A program made the translations under genes and the position numbers. Below the pieces are notes generated by a model that saw only the letters and a program-made list of their open reading frames with translations, was not told the DNA's origin and searched no databases. A stretch of 64,000 bases of DNA, taken from Cloeon dipterum (lineage: Eukaryota; Arthropoda; Insecta; Ephemeroptera; Baetidae). Location: the NCBI RefSeq assembly GCF_949628265.1, contig NC_088787.1:25100501-25164500 (forward strand), given 5' to 3'. Positions within the stretch are counted from its first letter, which is position 1, and every line of letters begins with the position of its first letter. This document shows, piece by piece, positions 39,482 through 51,600 of this stretch.

Positions 39482-42400
39482 ATGAGTCGGTTTTTCGCCA
39501 CCGGAACGGATTCTGAGAGCGAAAGCTCGTCGGAAGAGGAGCAGGTTCAGCGCCAGCCAGCAGCAGCTTTCACAGTATGCTAATATTTTTCATTTCGAAA
39601 CATATTTTCGGATACTAAAATTTTCTACTACAGTTCAGCGATGATGAGGAAGAGACCAAGCGCGTTGTTCGGTCAACAAAAGAAAAGCGCTATGAGGAGC
39701 TGACTAATTTGATCAAGCAAATTAGGAACCATAAGAAGATCAAAGACATGAGTAGCATGTTATCATGTAAGTTAGCCATATTGCTTAGGTTGCCTTTGAT
39801 AATTAATTTTGAATTGCAGCATTTGAGGATTTAACACGGGCGTATCAAAAAGCTCTCCCCGTAATAGCAAAGGAGGAAAGTGGGGTCACTCCAAGGTTCT
39901 ATGTTAGGATTCTCGCTGAGCTTGATGATTTTATCAATGAAGTTTGGGAGGACAAGGACGGAAGGTTAATATCAAAATCGTTTAATTCAATTCGATTTTT
40001 ATAACTTTTCCTTTTCAGGAAAAACATGAACAAGAACAACTCAAAGTCTTTGGGTTCAATGAGGCAAAAGCTGAGGAAGTACATTAAGGACTTTGAAAAG
40101 GAACTCACCACCTTCAGAGAGGCTCCTGATGGTGATGATGAAGATGAAGCGGAGGGTGAGTTGGCCTTGCCTATTTTATTATGCTTCTCTAAATAATGTT
40201 GTGCATCTTTTTCAGAGGAAGATGTTGACTCCGACGACTCTGACGCAAAGCCAGTCAAGAAAACTGTTCCCAAACTGGAGCAAGAGAAAGCAGCAAAGGT
40301 AAATTTCTCTAGATTAACAAACTGACGAAATAAGTCTTCTTTTCATTAATTGATTGGTTTGGAATTTACCAGAACCAGGTGGTAATTAAGCGTTAATTAC
40401 TGGTATTTACCAGTTTTAACTTATTCTTTTGGTGCAGGGCACACTTTCAACTACTTACTTTTTGTACTTAACCATGCTAAAAATTTCACTTTCCTGGTAA
40501 ATACGGTAAATACCACTTGGTAAATACTTGTGAACACTGTTGGGGGTGATTGCCCTGCAATTTGTTCGTTGAGTAAAATATTAATTGGTCCCTCTATCTC
40601 TATTTCATAGAAACCCACTGCAGGTGATGATGGCGATGAGAGTGACGACTCCATGGATTGGGGCAGTGATTCGGATACTTCCTCTTCTGAAGACGAAGAA
40701 GACATTTATACCAACATTCGCGATCGCTTCTTGAAAAAGTAATTCATAAGATTATTGGCAAATTCCAGCGTCCTCATTTTGTGGGTTTTTTCAGGCCTGA
40801 GAAAGAGGAGGAAGAAACTAAGAGGGAAAAGAAGGAACGCCGTGATCGAGTGAAGAAGCGTGAGGAGGAAGATGACGGAGGCGTCTGGGAAACTGTCCGT
40901 GGAGGAGTTGCCATTCCTTCGGTTAGTTTTATTTTTATTTTGGAAGCTAAGGGTTGAATATATCTTTTTGCCTCTTAGGAAAAGCCGAAAATGTTTGCCA
41001 AGGATGCTGAGATCGACGTCAATTTGGTGGTGCGCAAACTGAGTGAAATCATGGCCGCCCGAGGCAAGAAGCGTACTGACCGCAGGGAGCAGATTGAGTT
41101 GCTGCACGAGTTGCAGAACATCTCTGAACTGCACAACCTGGGGCCTGCCATCAACTTCAAGATCAGACTGGCGATCATTGCTGCCATTTTCGACTACACC
41201 CCTAAAGTGTCAGATGCAATGAAGCCTGAGTACTGGACCAAGTATTTAAATTTCTCTTGATGGAGGAACAATTTTGGCTGATTATTATGTTCATCATAGG
41301 TTGTTGGACCGCATTCCTGACGCTATGGATGTGCTTCTGGCCAATCCAGACATGCAAGTGGCAGAGGAAATACTGGAAGAGCACGAACAGTTTGACCAGG
41401 AGCCCTACCAAATCAGGGGATGCGTCCTGACCGTCGTCGAACGTCTTGACGAGGAATTTGTCAAGCTGCTGAAGGAGTGCGATCCACACAGCAATGAATA
41501 CGTCCAGAGGTAAGCTTAAAGAGTTATTTAAACTCTCTTACCAAATTTAATTATAAACTTGTAGGCTCAAGGACGAAATCAAGGTCACTCAAATCATTGA
41601 TAAGGTGCAGACGTACATTGAACACCAAAACAAGCCTGCGGAAATCTGCAGAATTTATCTGAGGAAGATAGAGCACCTCTACTACAAGCTGGATGGCACT
41701 GTCCTTGAGAAGAGAGAGGTAAATCATTTATTAAATTAATTTTGACTTATTAATTAATTCATTACAATTTTTTATTTTTGTTCTAGGGCCGAATGCCTGC
41801 AGACACTGTTACAAGCGTGGACGTGATGGAGCGCCTGTGCAAGTACGTGTACGCCAAGGACAACACGGACAGGCTGCGAACGCGCGCCATCCTGTGCCAC
41901 ATATACCACCACGCGCTGCATGACAACTGGTTCGAGGCGCGCGACCTGGTGCTCATGTCGCATCTGCAGGAGACCATCCAGCACTCTGACCCGTCAACTC
42001 AGATCCTGTACAACCGCACCATGGCCCACCTGGGCCTGTGCGCATTCCGTCACGCTAACATCAAGGACTCGCACAGCTGTCTTGTCGACCTCATGATGAC
42101 CGGAAAGGTCAAGGAGCTGCTCGCTCAGGGTCTGCTGCCTCAGGTTAGCTCAATTAGATCAAATCAAACACTAATTTTTCATTTATGTCTTTATATGAAC
42201 AAATATACTATTACATTACTGATAATCAAGACTTGAGTATTGATGATATTTGGTTTAATTGATATATTATGTAGTCATAAATATCTGAAGATGAGTTGAA
42301 TATTAACTTTAATACCAATTTTTCAATAGCGCCAGCATGAGCGAAGCAAAGAGCAGGAGAAAATAGAGAAGCAACGCCAGATGCCATTCCACATGCACAT

Positions 42401-43259
42401 CAATCAAGAACTACTCGAGTGCGTCTATCTTGTGTCCGCGATGCTCATTGAAATCCCGTACATGGCTGGTAATTTGAAATCAACTCTTGTTTCAACAGAA
42501 TGCTTATATTTTTGCATCTTTCAGCGCACGAGTTTGACGCCCGCCGCAGGATGATTTCCAAGACATTCTATCAGCAGCTGCGTTCTAGCGAAAGGCAGAG
42601 CTTGCTGGGGCCTCCTGAGTCAATGAGGGAGCACGTTGTGGCTGCTTCCAAGGCTATGAGGAACGGAAACTGGAACGCCTGTTTCACTTTTATCATTAAT
42701 GATAAAATGAATGCTAAGGTATGCGTCTCAAACATTACCAATGCATAAGGAATTCTTGAAATTATTTTTGTTTCAGGTGTGGGATCTTTTTTCTCAAGCA
42801 GACAAGGTTCGCACAATGCTGAAGAGGCTGATCCAGGAGGAGTCGCTGCGCACGTATCTGTTCACATACTCAAACGTCTATGACTCAATCTCGATGGAGA
42901 AGCTCTCGCAGATGTTTGAGCTGGACAAGCCTGTAGTGCACTCAGTTATCAGCAAAATGATCATCAACGAGGAACTGATGGCCTCGCTGGACGACCCAAC
43001 GCAGTCGGTCGTGATGCACCGCTCTGAGCCGAGCAGGCTGCAGTCGATCGCGCTGCAGCTTGTCGACAAGGTCAACAACCTGGTCGACTCAAACGAGCGA
43101 ATCTTCGAAATGAAGCAAGGCAACTTCTTCGTCAGAGGTGGAGGCGGCGGTGGCCAGGGCAACTTCCGTGAGCGTCAGAATTACAATCGTCAGGGCCAGG
43201 ATTGGGGCCGCCAACGCAGAGACAGAGAAAATCGTGACAGAGAAAACAGGGCCTACTAG
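39482..43259 (+). CDS. EIF3C: Eukaryotic translation initiation factor 3 subunit c
   Basis: Core PCI-domain subunit of eIF3, binding eIF1/eIF5 and the 40S ribosome during start-site selection. Fourteen in-phase exons total 2,646 nt (881 aa; human 913): 39482-39574, 39634-39766, 39820-39964, 40019-40155, 40216-40298, 40611-40738, 40795-40921, 40979-41241, 41300-41509, 41565-41718, 41787-42143, 42330-42468, 42525-42718, 42777-43259. The protein starts [20 protein letters not shown], has acidic serine-rich stretches, a helical repeat middle, the PCI/winged-helix part ([20 protein letters not shown]) and an RGG-like tail with repeated R-D/N pairs. AATAAA is at 43,404-43,409. Intron 40,299-40,610 carries several copies of GGTAAATAC. 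Confidence 0.96.
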
Positions 43260-43403
43260 CCGCAGGTGGAAACTCGTTTAGTTCTGCATGCGACTCTGCG
43301 GGAAATGCTGTGCCCGAGGGGTTGAGGGCGTCGCAGCCCCCAGCCCCTCGGGTCTCTGTCTCAATGTCTCTTAAGGAACTTTATTGTATTACCCTGGTTT
43401 CGT

Positions 43404-43409
43404 AATAAA
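43404..43409 (+). terminator. eIF3c polyadenylation signal
   Basis: AATAAA 145 bp after the eIF3c stop codon. The convergent small gene has its own AATAAA on the minus strand at 43,483-43,488, so the two transcripts end close together. Confidence 0.7.
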
Positions 43410-43503
43410 CTATGTTAAATCAAGACTTATATTATTTTATGAATTGTATGCCCTTAACAAACAAAAAACAGCCAAGTTTAAATTTATTTGATAGAAAAAA
43501 ATC

Positions 43504-44147
43504 TTACGATTGTGCTGCCGATAAATCACTAGATTTGCGGCTAATGTTCTCAAGGTAGGCAGAGTTGATTGACGCCACCAGGCCTGCCGGTAAACATTCT
43601 GCACAAAAAAACTCATTAAAATGATATCTTTCTCCCAGGTAGTGATTCCCGCCACAGGCAAAATTTAGTATTGGATTCCCTGTTTTTTGTAGGTAAATAT
43701 TAGACAAATAAATTCCAAAGTGCAACGTATGCGACGCAGTCAACAAATTCCCGATAGTGCCTGGCATTTTAAACTTGCGAGGCACAGAGTGCTATACATT
43801 TTTGTTAACTTACTGCCATTTGACGTTAAACGATCGCCGATAGAAGTCTTGGCAGAAAAGAATTGAGCTCCTTCGAAGACCGTTTCCAGAGGTAAAACTA
43901 AAAGCACCGTTGTATACCTATAGAGTTGAGAGCTCTCTTTTTTTCTCTTTCATTATATTACGCGCCTCAAAATAGCATCATTAATGCTTTGGATTTCTTA
44001 TGGAAATTTCCCTTCAAGTTAAACACATTGTTATACACAGAAATTCATTAATAGTCTCGCTATACTTAATGCTGATGTAATCTGGAGTAACACAACTTGC
44101 ATTTTATAACACTTACTAACGAGATGAAAACTATTTTCCCTATACAT
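43504..44147 (-). CDS. Unidentified small protein (123 aa), three exons
   Basis: I do not recognise this gene. Exons 44147-44117, 43897-43814 and 43760-43504 join in phase to 372 nt (123 aa plus stop). Splice signals are good (GTAAGT donors twice; acceptors TTTTAG and GCCAG). The product starts MYRENSFHLV and includes SHTLHFGIYLSNIYLQ and NPILNFACGGN, the latter loosely like motif I of class I methyltransferases, but the protein is too short for that fold. A minus-strand AATAAA lies at 43,483-43,488, just past the stop. Its start is only 79 bp from the start of the divergent eIF3c copy. A gene remnant is the main alternative. Confidence 0.45.
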
Positions 44148-45037
44148 CTGGAGCTCCACCCAAACTATTTAAGTATTACCTTTTCACGTTCGTTTTTTGC
44201 TACAGTATACTGCTCACGCTGCCAAAATGAGTCGATTTTTTCGATATCCGTTTGAGAGCGAAAGTTCGTCAGACGAGGAGCAGGATCAGCGCTGCCTGCC
44301 AGCCCGATTTAAGAACTGGGTGAGAACATATATTATTTTACGTTTGGTATTAGGTGTTACATAAAATAATGCAATCTATTTGCCTATATAGTCTGATGAC
44401 GATATATTTGAGGAAGAAGCTAAGCGCGTGTTAAGGACAGCTAAGGAAAAGCGATACGAGGAGTTGAACAAACTGATTCAACAAATAAGAAATCAAAAAA
44501 AGATCAAAGACTTTGTCAGTGTGCTCACATGTGAGTTTTTGTCTCATTACGTTTTCCACGTCATTTGTTCAATTACCTGTATATAGCATTTGAGGGTCTA
44601 AGACGTGCGTATGAGAAAGCCCAACATGGGACATTAAAAGAAGAAAATGATATCACGCCAAGGTTTTACGTCAAAATTCTTGCTGAACTTGATGATTTTA
44701 TCAATGAAGTGTGGGATGACAAGGAAGGAAGGTTATACATATAGGGTTTTCGGTTTGATTTGGATCAAAATGTGATATATTTTTTTAAAGGAAAAAAATG
44801 AACAAGAACAACTCGCGTTCTTTAGCTTTAATGAGGCAAAAGCTGAGGAAGTTCATTAAGGATTTTAATGAGGATCTTATTGCCTTCAGAGAAGCCCCTC
44901 ATGCTGTAGATGAGGAAGTAGAAGGTGAAAGAGATATAGTGGCATTTTTATTCCTTAATTTTATTAAACCTCATTTCATTTAAGATGAAAAATCTCCCAT
45001 GGAATCTACCCAGCTACCAGGAGCCACGATAAAACTG

Positions 45038-45647
45038 GTAAAACAAATACTCTGAATGCTGTGTAGGTCAAGATATAGTCAGGCACATTTTATTGCACTT
45101 ATTGGACGCCCTTAAAAGGCGCCTAATTTTTTTGTTAGCATTTTTTTGTAATATTTAATTTTAGAATTTTTTGTTTCTCTTGCAAAAATACAATTAACAT
45201 CTAATAGATACAAGGTTTTAGATAGATATGATGATATTTACTTTTTATTTCTACATTTCATTTTAACCTATAGCTATAGTCACACTGCGCGCGCCTTCTC
45301 AGTAATGATCAAAGAATTTTTGCTCGTTTCACATTTAATAGAAATAAGTTAAATTCTTCTGAAATCAGCCCATTGGCTCGCATTGTAAAGGAATTCTAAG
45401 TCATTGTCTAGTCAAGGGAAAGGTGTTTCTTATGTGAGCGAGAGAGAAATACATGTGTTAGGACGAACAAGAGCGCAACCCTCTCTGGGGCAAGCGAAAA
45501 TTCGCGCAAGGGTATGAAAATAGCGTTCCATGCTACCGATTTTAACTCAAATGTTAAGCACCCCAAGCACCCTTTATTAATAGTTATAACTATTCTGGCA
45601 TAATTAATATTTTTTAATTTTTTTTCACTTGTAAAAAAATTTAACAG
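45038..45647 (+). other. Long intron in the eIF3c copy
   Basis: The corresponding parent intron (40,299-40,610) is 312 bp; here it is 610 bp. The part at about 45,285-45,510 is GC-richer and contains the CpG blocks GCGCGCGCC and TTCGCGC, so an inserted element is possible, but I find no clear terminal repeats or target duplication. Confidence 0.35.
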
Positions 45648-46549
45648 GAGAGCCCTAAAGCTCTTGACACTGAAAGTGACGATTCAACCTCAGGATGGGG
45701 AAGCGGATCTACAAAGTTGAATGAAACTAGCCAGCGAGTAAACTTCCACGCTCGGTTCTTAAAAACGTAAGATTATGGAGTTCCCATTTATTTGATCGTA
45801 TGTTTTCTCATTCATTTGACAGCAAAGGAACGGTGAAGGTTGAGAAGGCAGAGCGACGTGAGAAAGATCCACACAAAATAAGAATAAAGGAAGAATTTGA
45901 AGATGACTTTACGCTTGTTCAAAGAAGAGGAGCCAGGAAAGAACCAAAGCCAACAGCAATTTCCCAGGATTCTGAAATCGACGTCAATTTAGTGGTGCGC
46001 AAACTGGGTGAAATCATGGCTGCCCGAGGCAAGAAGCGCTCTGACCGCAGAGAGCAGATAGAGTTGCTGCACGAGTTGCAGAACGTCTCGGAACAGCACA
46101 ATCTGGGACCCGCCATTAACCTCAAGATCAGACTGGCCATGATTGATTTCACCTTTGACTTTTCCCAAAATATTTCAGAAGCAATGAAACCCATAAAATG
46201 GACTGAGTAATATTGAAACAATTGTTCTTATTTCTATAGAAAGGCAGCTTATTTAAATTATATACTAGATTGTTAAACTGCGTAGTTCCCGACGCTCTGG
46301 AGGTGCTTCTGGCCAATCCAGATATGCAAGTGGCGGAAGAAATACTGGAGGAGCATGAGCAGTTTGACAAGCCACCATATCAGATCAAAGGGTGCGTCTT
46401 GGCTATTGTTGATCGCCTTGATGAGGAGTTATTCAAGCTCCTAAAGGAGTGTGACCCGTACAGTGATGAATATAGAGAGAGGTTAAGTCTACAAAAAGAT
46501 TTTGATAACCCCATTTAATTTATTTTTCACAGGCTTAAAGACGAAATAA

Positions 46550-47150
46550 AGCTCACTCAAATCATTGATAAGGTGCAGACGTACATTGAACACCAAAACA
46601 AGCCTGCCGAAGTCTGCAGAATTTATCTGAGGAAGATAGAGCATATTTACTACAAGCGGGATAGCACTGTCTTTGAGAAGAGAGAGGTAAATCATTTATT
46701 AAATTAATTTTGACTTATTAATTAATGAATTACAATTTTTTATTTTTGTTCTAGGGCCGAATGTCTGCGGACACTGTTACAAGCGTGGACGTGATGGAGC
46801 GCCTGTGCAAGTACGTGTACGCCAAGGACAACACGGACAGGTTGCGAACGCGCGCCATCCTGTGCCACATATACCACCACGCGCTGCATGACAACTGGTT
46901 CGAGGCGCGCGACCTGGTGCTCATGTCGCATCTGCAGGAGACCATCCAGCACTCTGACCCGTCAACTCAGATCCTGTACAACCGCACCATGGCCCACCTG
47001 GGCCTGTGCGCATTCCGCCACGCCAACATCAAGGACTCGCACAGCTGTCTTGTCGACCTCATGATGACCGGAAAGGTCAAGGAGCTGCTCGCTCAGGGTC
47101 TGCTGCCTCAGGTTAGCTCAATCAGACCAAATCAAACACTAATTTACCGT
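46550..47150 (+). other. Near-identical tract shared with eIF3c (probable gene conversion)
   Basis: Here the copy and the parent (about 41,582-42,180) are almost identical, including the 68-bp intron 46,687-46,754 (about 2 differences from 41,719-41,786), the 357-bp exon (about 5 differences) and about the first 35 bases of the next intron. Exons upstream and the exon at 47,782-47,978 are far more diverged. Counts are by eye. Confidence 0.75.
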
Positions 47151-47172
47151 ATATGGAGCAATTGTAGTATTA

Positions 47173-47274
47173 TATTTATATATAATACTACAATATAATA
47201 TATTTATATATAATACTACAATATAATATATTTATATATAATACTACAATATAATATATTTATATATAATACTA
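47173..47274. repeat. 28-bp AT-rich tandem repeat, about 3.6 copies
   Basis: Units at 47,173-47,200, 47,201-47,228 and 47,229-47,256 are identical, followed by an 18-bp partial unit. Each unit contains TATTTATATATAATACTACA. It lies in intron 47,112-47,468 of the eIF3c copy and has no counterpart in the parent intron. Confidence 0.9.
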
Positions 47275-48551
47275 ATATTTATATAATATATATAAATGTT
47301 ACTGACAATTGAGACTTGAGTATTGAGATGGCATGCCTAATGGATGAATTAGGCTAGTCAAAAATACCTGACCCTTTTTCATAAAATAGAGGAGTACATG
47401 TATTATATTACTACTTACAATCATCAGATGAATTTAATATTAATCACAAACCTTTCATCGCTGAACAGTGCCAGCGTGAGCGAAACAAAGAGCAGGAGAA
47501 AATAGAGAAGCAACGCCAGATGCCATTCCACATGCACGCACATCAATCAAGAACTACTCGAGTGCGTCTATCTTGTGTCTGCGATGCTCATTGAAATCCC
47601 TTCCATGGCGGGTAAAATCAAGTTTATCTGACTGGGTCATTTTAAACTCGTACATGACTAACCTCTCTTTTAAACAATTATGTTCAAACTGATATTATTT
47701 TGTCTGGATATGGCAATGTATGGGGCAAAATAGCCCTGCAGAACCACAATAAAGAATTACTTTGACACTAATTGACTATAGCAACTTACGAGAAAGAAGT
47801 TCGAAGAAGAATTAATTCCGAGCACTTCTATCGCCTGCTTCGTGGAAGCGAAATGCAGAGCTTTGTGGGGCCTCCTGAATCCATGAGGGATCATATTGTG
47901 GCTGCTTCCAAGGCTATGAGGAACGGAGATTGGAGCTCATGCTACAATTTTATCGTTAATGAAACGATGAATCGCAAGGTAAATGGTATTTACGGGTCTT
48001 TAAAATCACATTAAATTGAGTTATTTTTAGGTCTGGAATAACTGTGCGCAAGCAGATAAGGTTCGCACAATGCTGAAACGGCTAATCCAGGAAGAGTCGC
48101 TGCGCACTTATCTGTTCACGTACTCAAATGTCTACGACTCCATCTCGATGGAGAAGCTCTCGCAGATGTTTGAGCTGGAAAAGCCTGTGGTGCACTCAGT
48201 GATCAGCAAAATGATCATCAACATGGGGCTGATTGCCTCGATAGATGAACCATCGCAGTCGGTCGTGATGCATCACGACTTAAGGCCGAGAAAGCTGCAG
48301 TCGATAGCGCTGCAGCTAGCCGAAAAGGTCAGCAACCTGGTTGAATTGAATGAACGTAGATAGAACGGAGAACAGAAGAGGCAACGTCTGTGGTAGGGGC
48401 CATGGCCAAAAACGCAAGGCACTTTAGCATGGACGTTTTGGACTTGCAACAAAAGCAATTTGCCGGGAGTACTTCATAGGATCTCAAAAATTTTGAAGAT
48501 ATTCAAGGTTGTTTTAGTATTTATTGTTTTTACGAATGATTCAAAAAGTCC

Positions 48552-48586
48552 AATAAAGTTGCTTGTCTTAAGATCTATTTTTTATT
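48552..48586. terminator. Facing polyadenylation signals of the eIF3c copy (+) and divergent dynein (-)
   Basis: AATAAA on the plus strand is at 48,552-48,557 and on the minus strand at 48,581-48,586. Each would serve the gene on its strand, so the two convergent transcripts should overlap slightly. Confidence 0.55.
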
Positions 48587-48630
48587 CACGCTTTAATCAT
48601 AGAAAATAGAAAATCGACACACGTTTTTTC

Positions 48631-51600
48631 TTACTCTTTGCTGAGAACAAGCTTAGTTCCATGGAGGATAAACGTACTTGGGTGTTCACTGCATGGAAGG
48701 TCAAATTCCCAAATTGTGTGGGTAGTGTGCGAGCTGGTGAAATACAGCGGCATCCGAATCTGATGCTGTTCGCATTTTAGTCAATATTAAATGCATATTT
48801 TAAGGAAAGCAAGCTCACCCCATGTGGCTCTGGAGTGTTTTTGACAGCCGTGATTTGCAGTACAGGCAATGACTGTGACAGCACGCACACTTCTGCTGGC
48901 TGCAAACACTGCTTTTCCGCGTCCCAGCCTCCGTGCTGTATGTAAATTCCTTTTACATAAGTTCCCTGGGTCGGATTTTTTTTATTTAATGGCACCAAAA
49001 ATATATTAAAATTTACGTCTTTGAGAGCTGGAAGGTGTTTAGTTTTTGTAACCACTGCCTCTAAACCAGCTTGTTCGATCGGCCAGTGGTACTTTCTGCA
49101 AGCCATTTGGAGAATTGACAGCAAGTAAGAGCGCGGATTAGACAGACCAGGCAGCCAGGCAACCAGAGGTTCGTGCTTCATCACCTGCAAACACAAACAT
49201 TTTAAACTTTGGTTTTACTTGACATGCTTGCTAAAAGTCTTAGGGGATCGTTCAGGCGCAATTTCATTTAAATAGGATTAAATAAAAATTTCAAAAATTT
49301 TTATCAATAAATAATTTAAAGCGTGTTACCCAGTCGTAATACTGCTGGAATCTGCGTTGCAAGTGTTTAAGCCAAGGCGCCAGTTTTTTGTTGCAAGGTG
49401 GGCCGAGTGCCTTCCACTGTTCCGGCACCTGGTTTTCCATGATGGCAGCCTGTGATTCTTTTAGTTCGCGTGTCAGCTTTCCTTTACCTTTCATTGCCTG
49501 GGATGATTTAATTTTAAAATTACTCAGTGAGTAACGATAGCTCATATCACACATTTTCAAGCGCGTCGAGAGTGAATCTAATAAAGTCGAGCAGGTGGTT
49601 GAAAATGCCGATTTCCTGCGCAACAAAGTTTTCCAAAGCGCACATGCACTTGGCAGCTCGCTTGATCCTCGCAGGGTCTACGTTTTCTGGCACCAACTGC
49701 CGGATTCGCTGCGTGGCTCGCACCAGCTCTGTTTGATGAGCTAACACATCTTCTCTTAAAACTGAAAACAAATTTGAAACTCCAATGGTAACATGATTTT
49801 CATTCGTTAATTCTGTTTTGAGATTCACAATCGCTCGGATATGCAACCCGCACGGTACAGCTGTAAAACGGCACAGCTTGTTCTCTCTATCAAGGCGCGA
49901 ATTATGATGTCACACGTTTCTAAGTTTCCCCTTCCACACCAAAATTTTTATAAAAAATTAATTCAGTAGACAAAAAATATCAAAATACTAAAAAAATCTC
50001 CGAAGTTACAAAATTTCTTACTTGGCTGTGGCTGCAATTTAGCCAAATTCATGACCAAGCTCTTCAAACTTTGCTTGTTGTGCTCCACGTCAGCGTTGCT
50101 GTGCAGTCCCAAAACAACGGGACTGTAATTCAGTGGCAAATTTTGTACATAAGCTAAAATGAGAATACTAGTTTATAGAATGTTAACCCTTTGAATATCT
50201 TTTTACCGAGGATTCCGAACAGGTTTTGAATGCTGGGAAGGCCGTAAGTGATGTTTTCGTCTTGGTAGAAAGCAAATTTCGGCGCGAAAATGTGCGCGCC
50301 GCAAAATTCCTGCAGGTACGTGCGTACCACCCGCAAATCGTATGCGTCTGTCATGTGCGCGCCGTAAACCACCTTCTCCATGAAAACCTGAATGCTCTCC
50401 CAGGGAATTTTCCTCACGGGAGCCGCGGCCAGAAACTTGCCAAGAAAAGCGGCACAGGCGTCGAAATCGGGCTTGGCGAAGATATATTTTAAATTCCAGC
50501 CGACGTTTTTGAACTCGCCTCGTTCCTAAAATGCAATTATTTTTTTTATTTTGTCGTAAAAACTGCAAAGTCTCATGCCTGGATTGTTGCATGGAAATGT
50601 GCAAGAGCGTAAAGGATCTTTCCAAAGTCTGAGTGCTTGCTTTTGCCCATTACTTCTGGCTCAATTTTCCTGAAAGTGCTGTTCAGCTTGAGCTTCAGCC
50701 CTCTCGGCGTCTCCAACACGACTGCACAAATTAATTACAATAATTGCCAGAAAAGCAAATGAATTTCCAACCTTTCAGCGCGTTGTGCAGCAGGATTGGC
50801 GGCAGTTCGGTGGACCGGTCCGTAGTTATCCACAATCGGAATTTCTCGTGTGGTGAGCTTTGGTCCAGTTGGCACCACACCAGCGCCGGCAGATTCGGCA
50901 CCAAGTGACAGTTGACCAAGAGAAGCCACTGGCCGCGCCGAATCGCGTTTTCCAAGGCAGCCATCGCGTTCTGCATTTAAGAAACCATTTTAACCATCTT
51001 TACGTAAAAGGGATTTGCCATGCCTTTTCAGAACCCTTTCCAAGGGCTAAAGAGACGAACTGACCCCGGTCGAGGCCCATTTGCCTGGAGAGGCGATGCA
51101 ACTCCATGCTGGGGTCGACGCCGCCACCGCTTACAATGAAGATGATCGGCACTTTTGCTGTGCTTTCGCTTAGCAACGAACGCATGCTGCAAATTAACCA
51201 ACAAATTTCAAAATATAGAATTTAAGGAATTTAACTTTAAGTTGTTTTTTTTATCACGTGTTATTACAAATGTTTTTCACATAGGATTTTAACTATCATA
51301 TGTACATAAAACTGTGATTGTTTTGACTAGAACTTATTTCTACGAGTTAAATGATAATTTTTAAAGGCACAAAACGGGCGAGAAGAGTAGACAGTAGAGT
51401 CAAAAAGTGAAATGTGTAAAATATTTCGCAATATCCTATCAGATTCCAAGTATTTCATTCGTAATTCAATACAATATTAGAAAGTATCCCAAAATTATTC
51501 ATGTCGCAGTTTTTATTTTATTAAATTTCAAAGCAGGGAGTTCACAGTCAAACTCGGGTGCATCAGTCCACTCATTAGCCACTTTTCCCGAACCAAAGTG

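Larger units (their letters stand above)
44227..48363 (+). pseudogene. Tandem copy of eIF3c, frameshifted and C-terminally truncated
   Basis: The exon order of the neighbouring eIF3c is kept: 44227-44319, 44392-44530, 44587-44731, 44791-44924, 44985-45037, 45648-45766, 45823-46206, 46269-46481, 46533-46686, 46755-47111, 47469-47611, 47782-47978, 48031-48363. All are in phase until exon 47469-47611, where an extra GCAC (reading CATGCACGCACATC against CATGCACATC) shifts the frame and gives TGA at 47,592-47,594. Beyond it, the homologous frame is open again until TAG at 48,361, which removes the last 50 codons with the RGG-like tail. The exon 45823-46206 covers two exons of the parent, so one intron is lost. 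The good start context and otherwise open frame suggest a recent loss or an expressed truncated product of about 680 aa. Confidence 0.85.

Noticed and set aside
46740-46952. Matching minus-strand frames in both eIF3c copies
   Set aside because: They are antisense shadows of the same conserved exon, so their similarity only reflects that exon.
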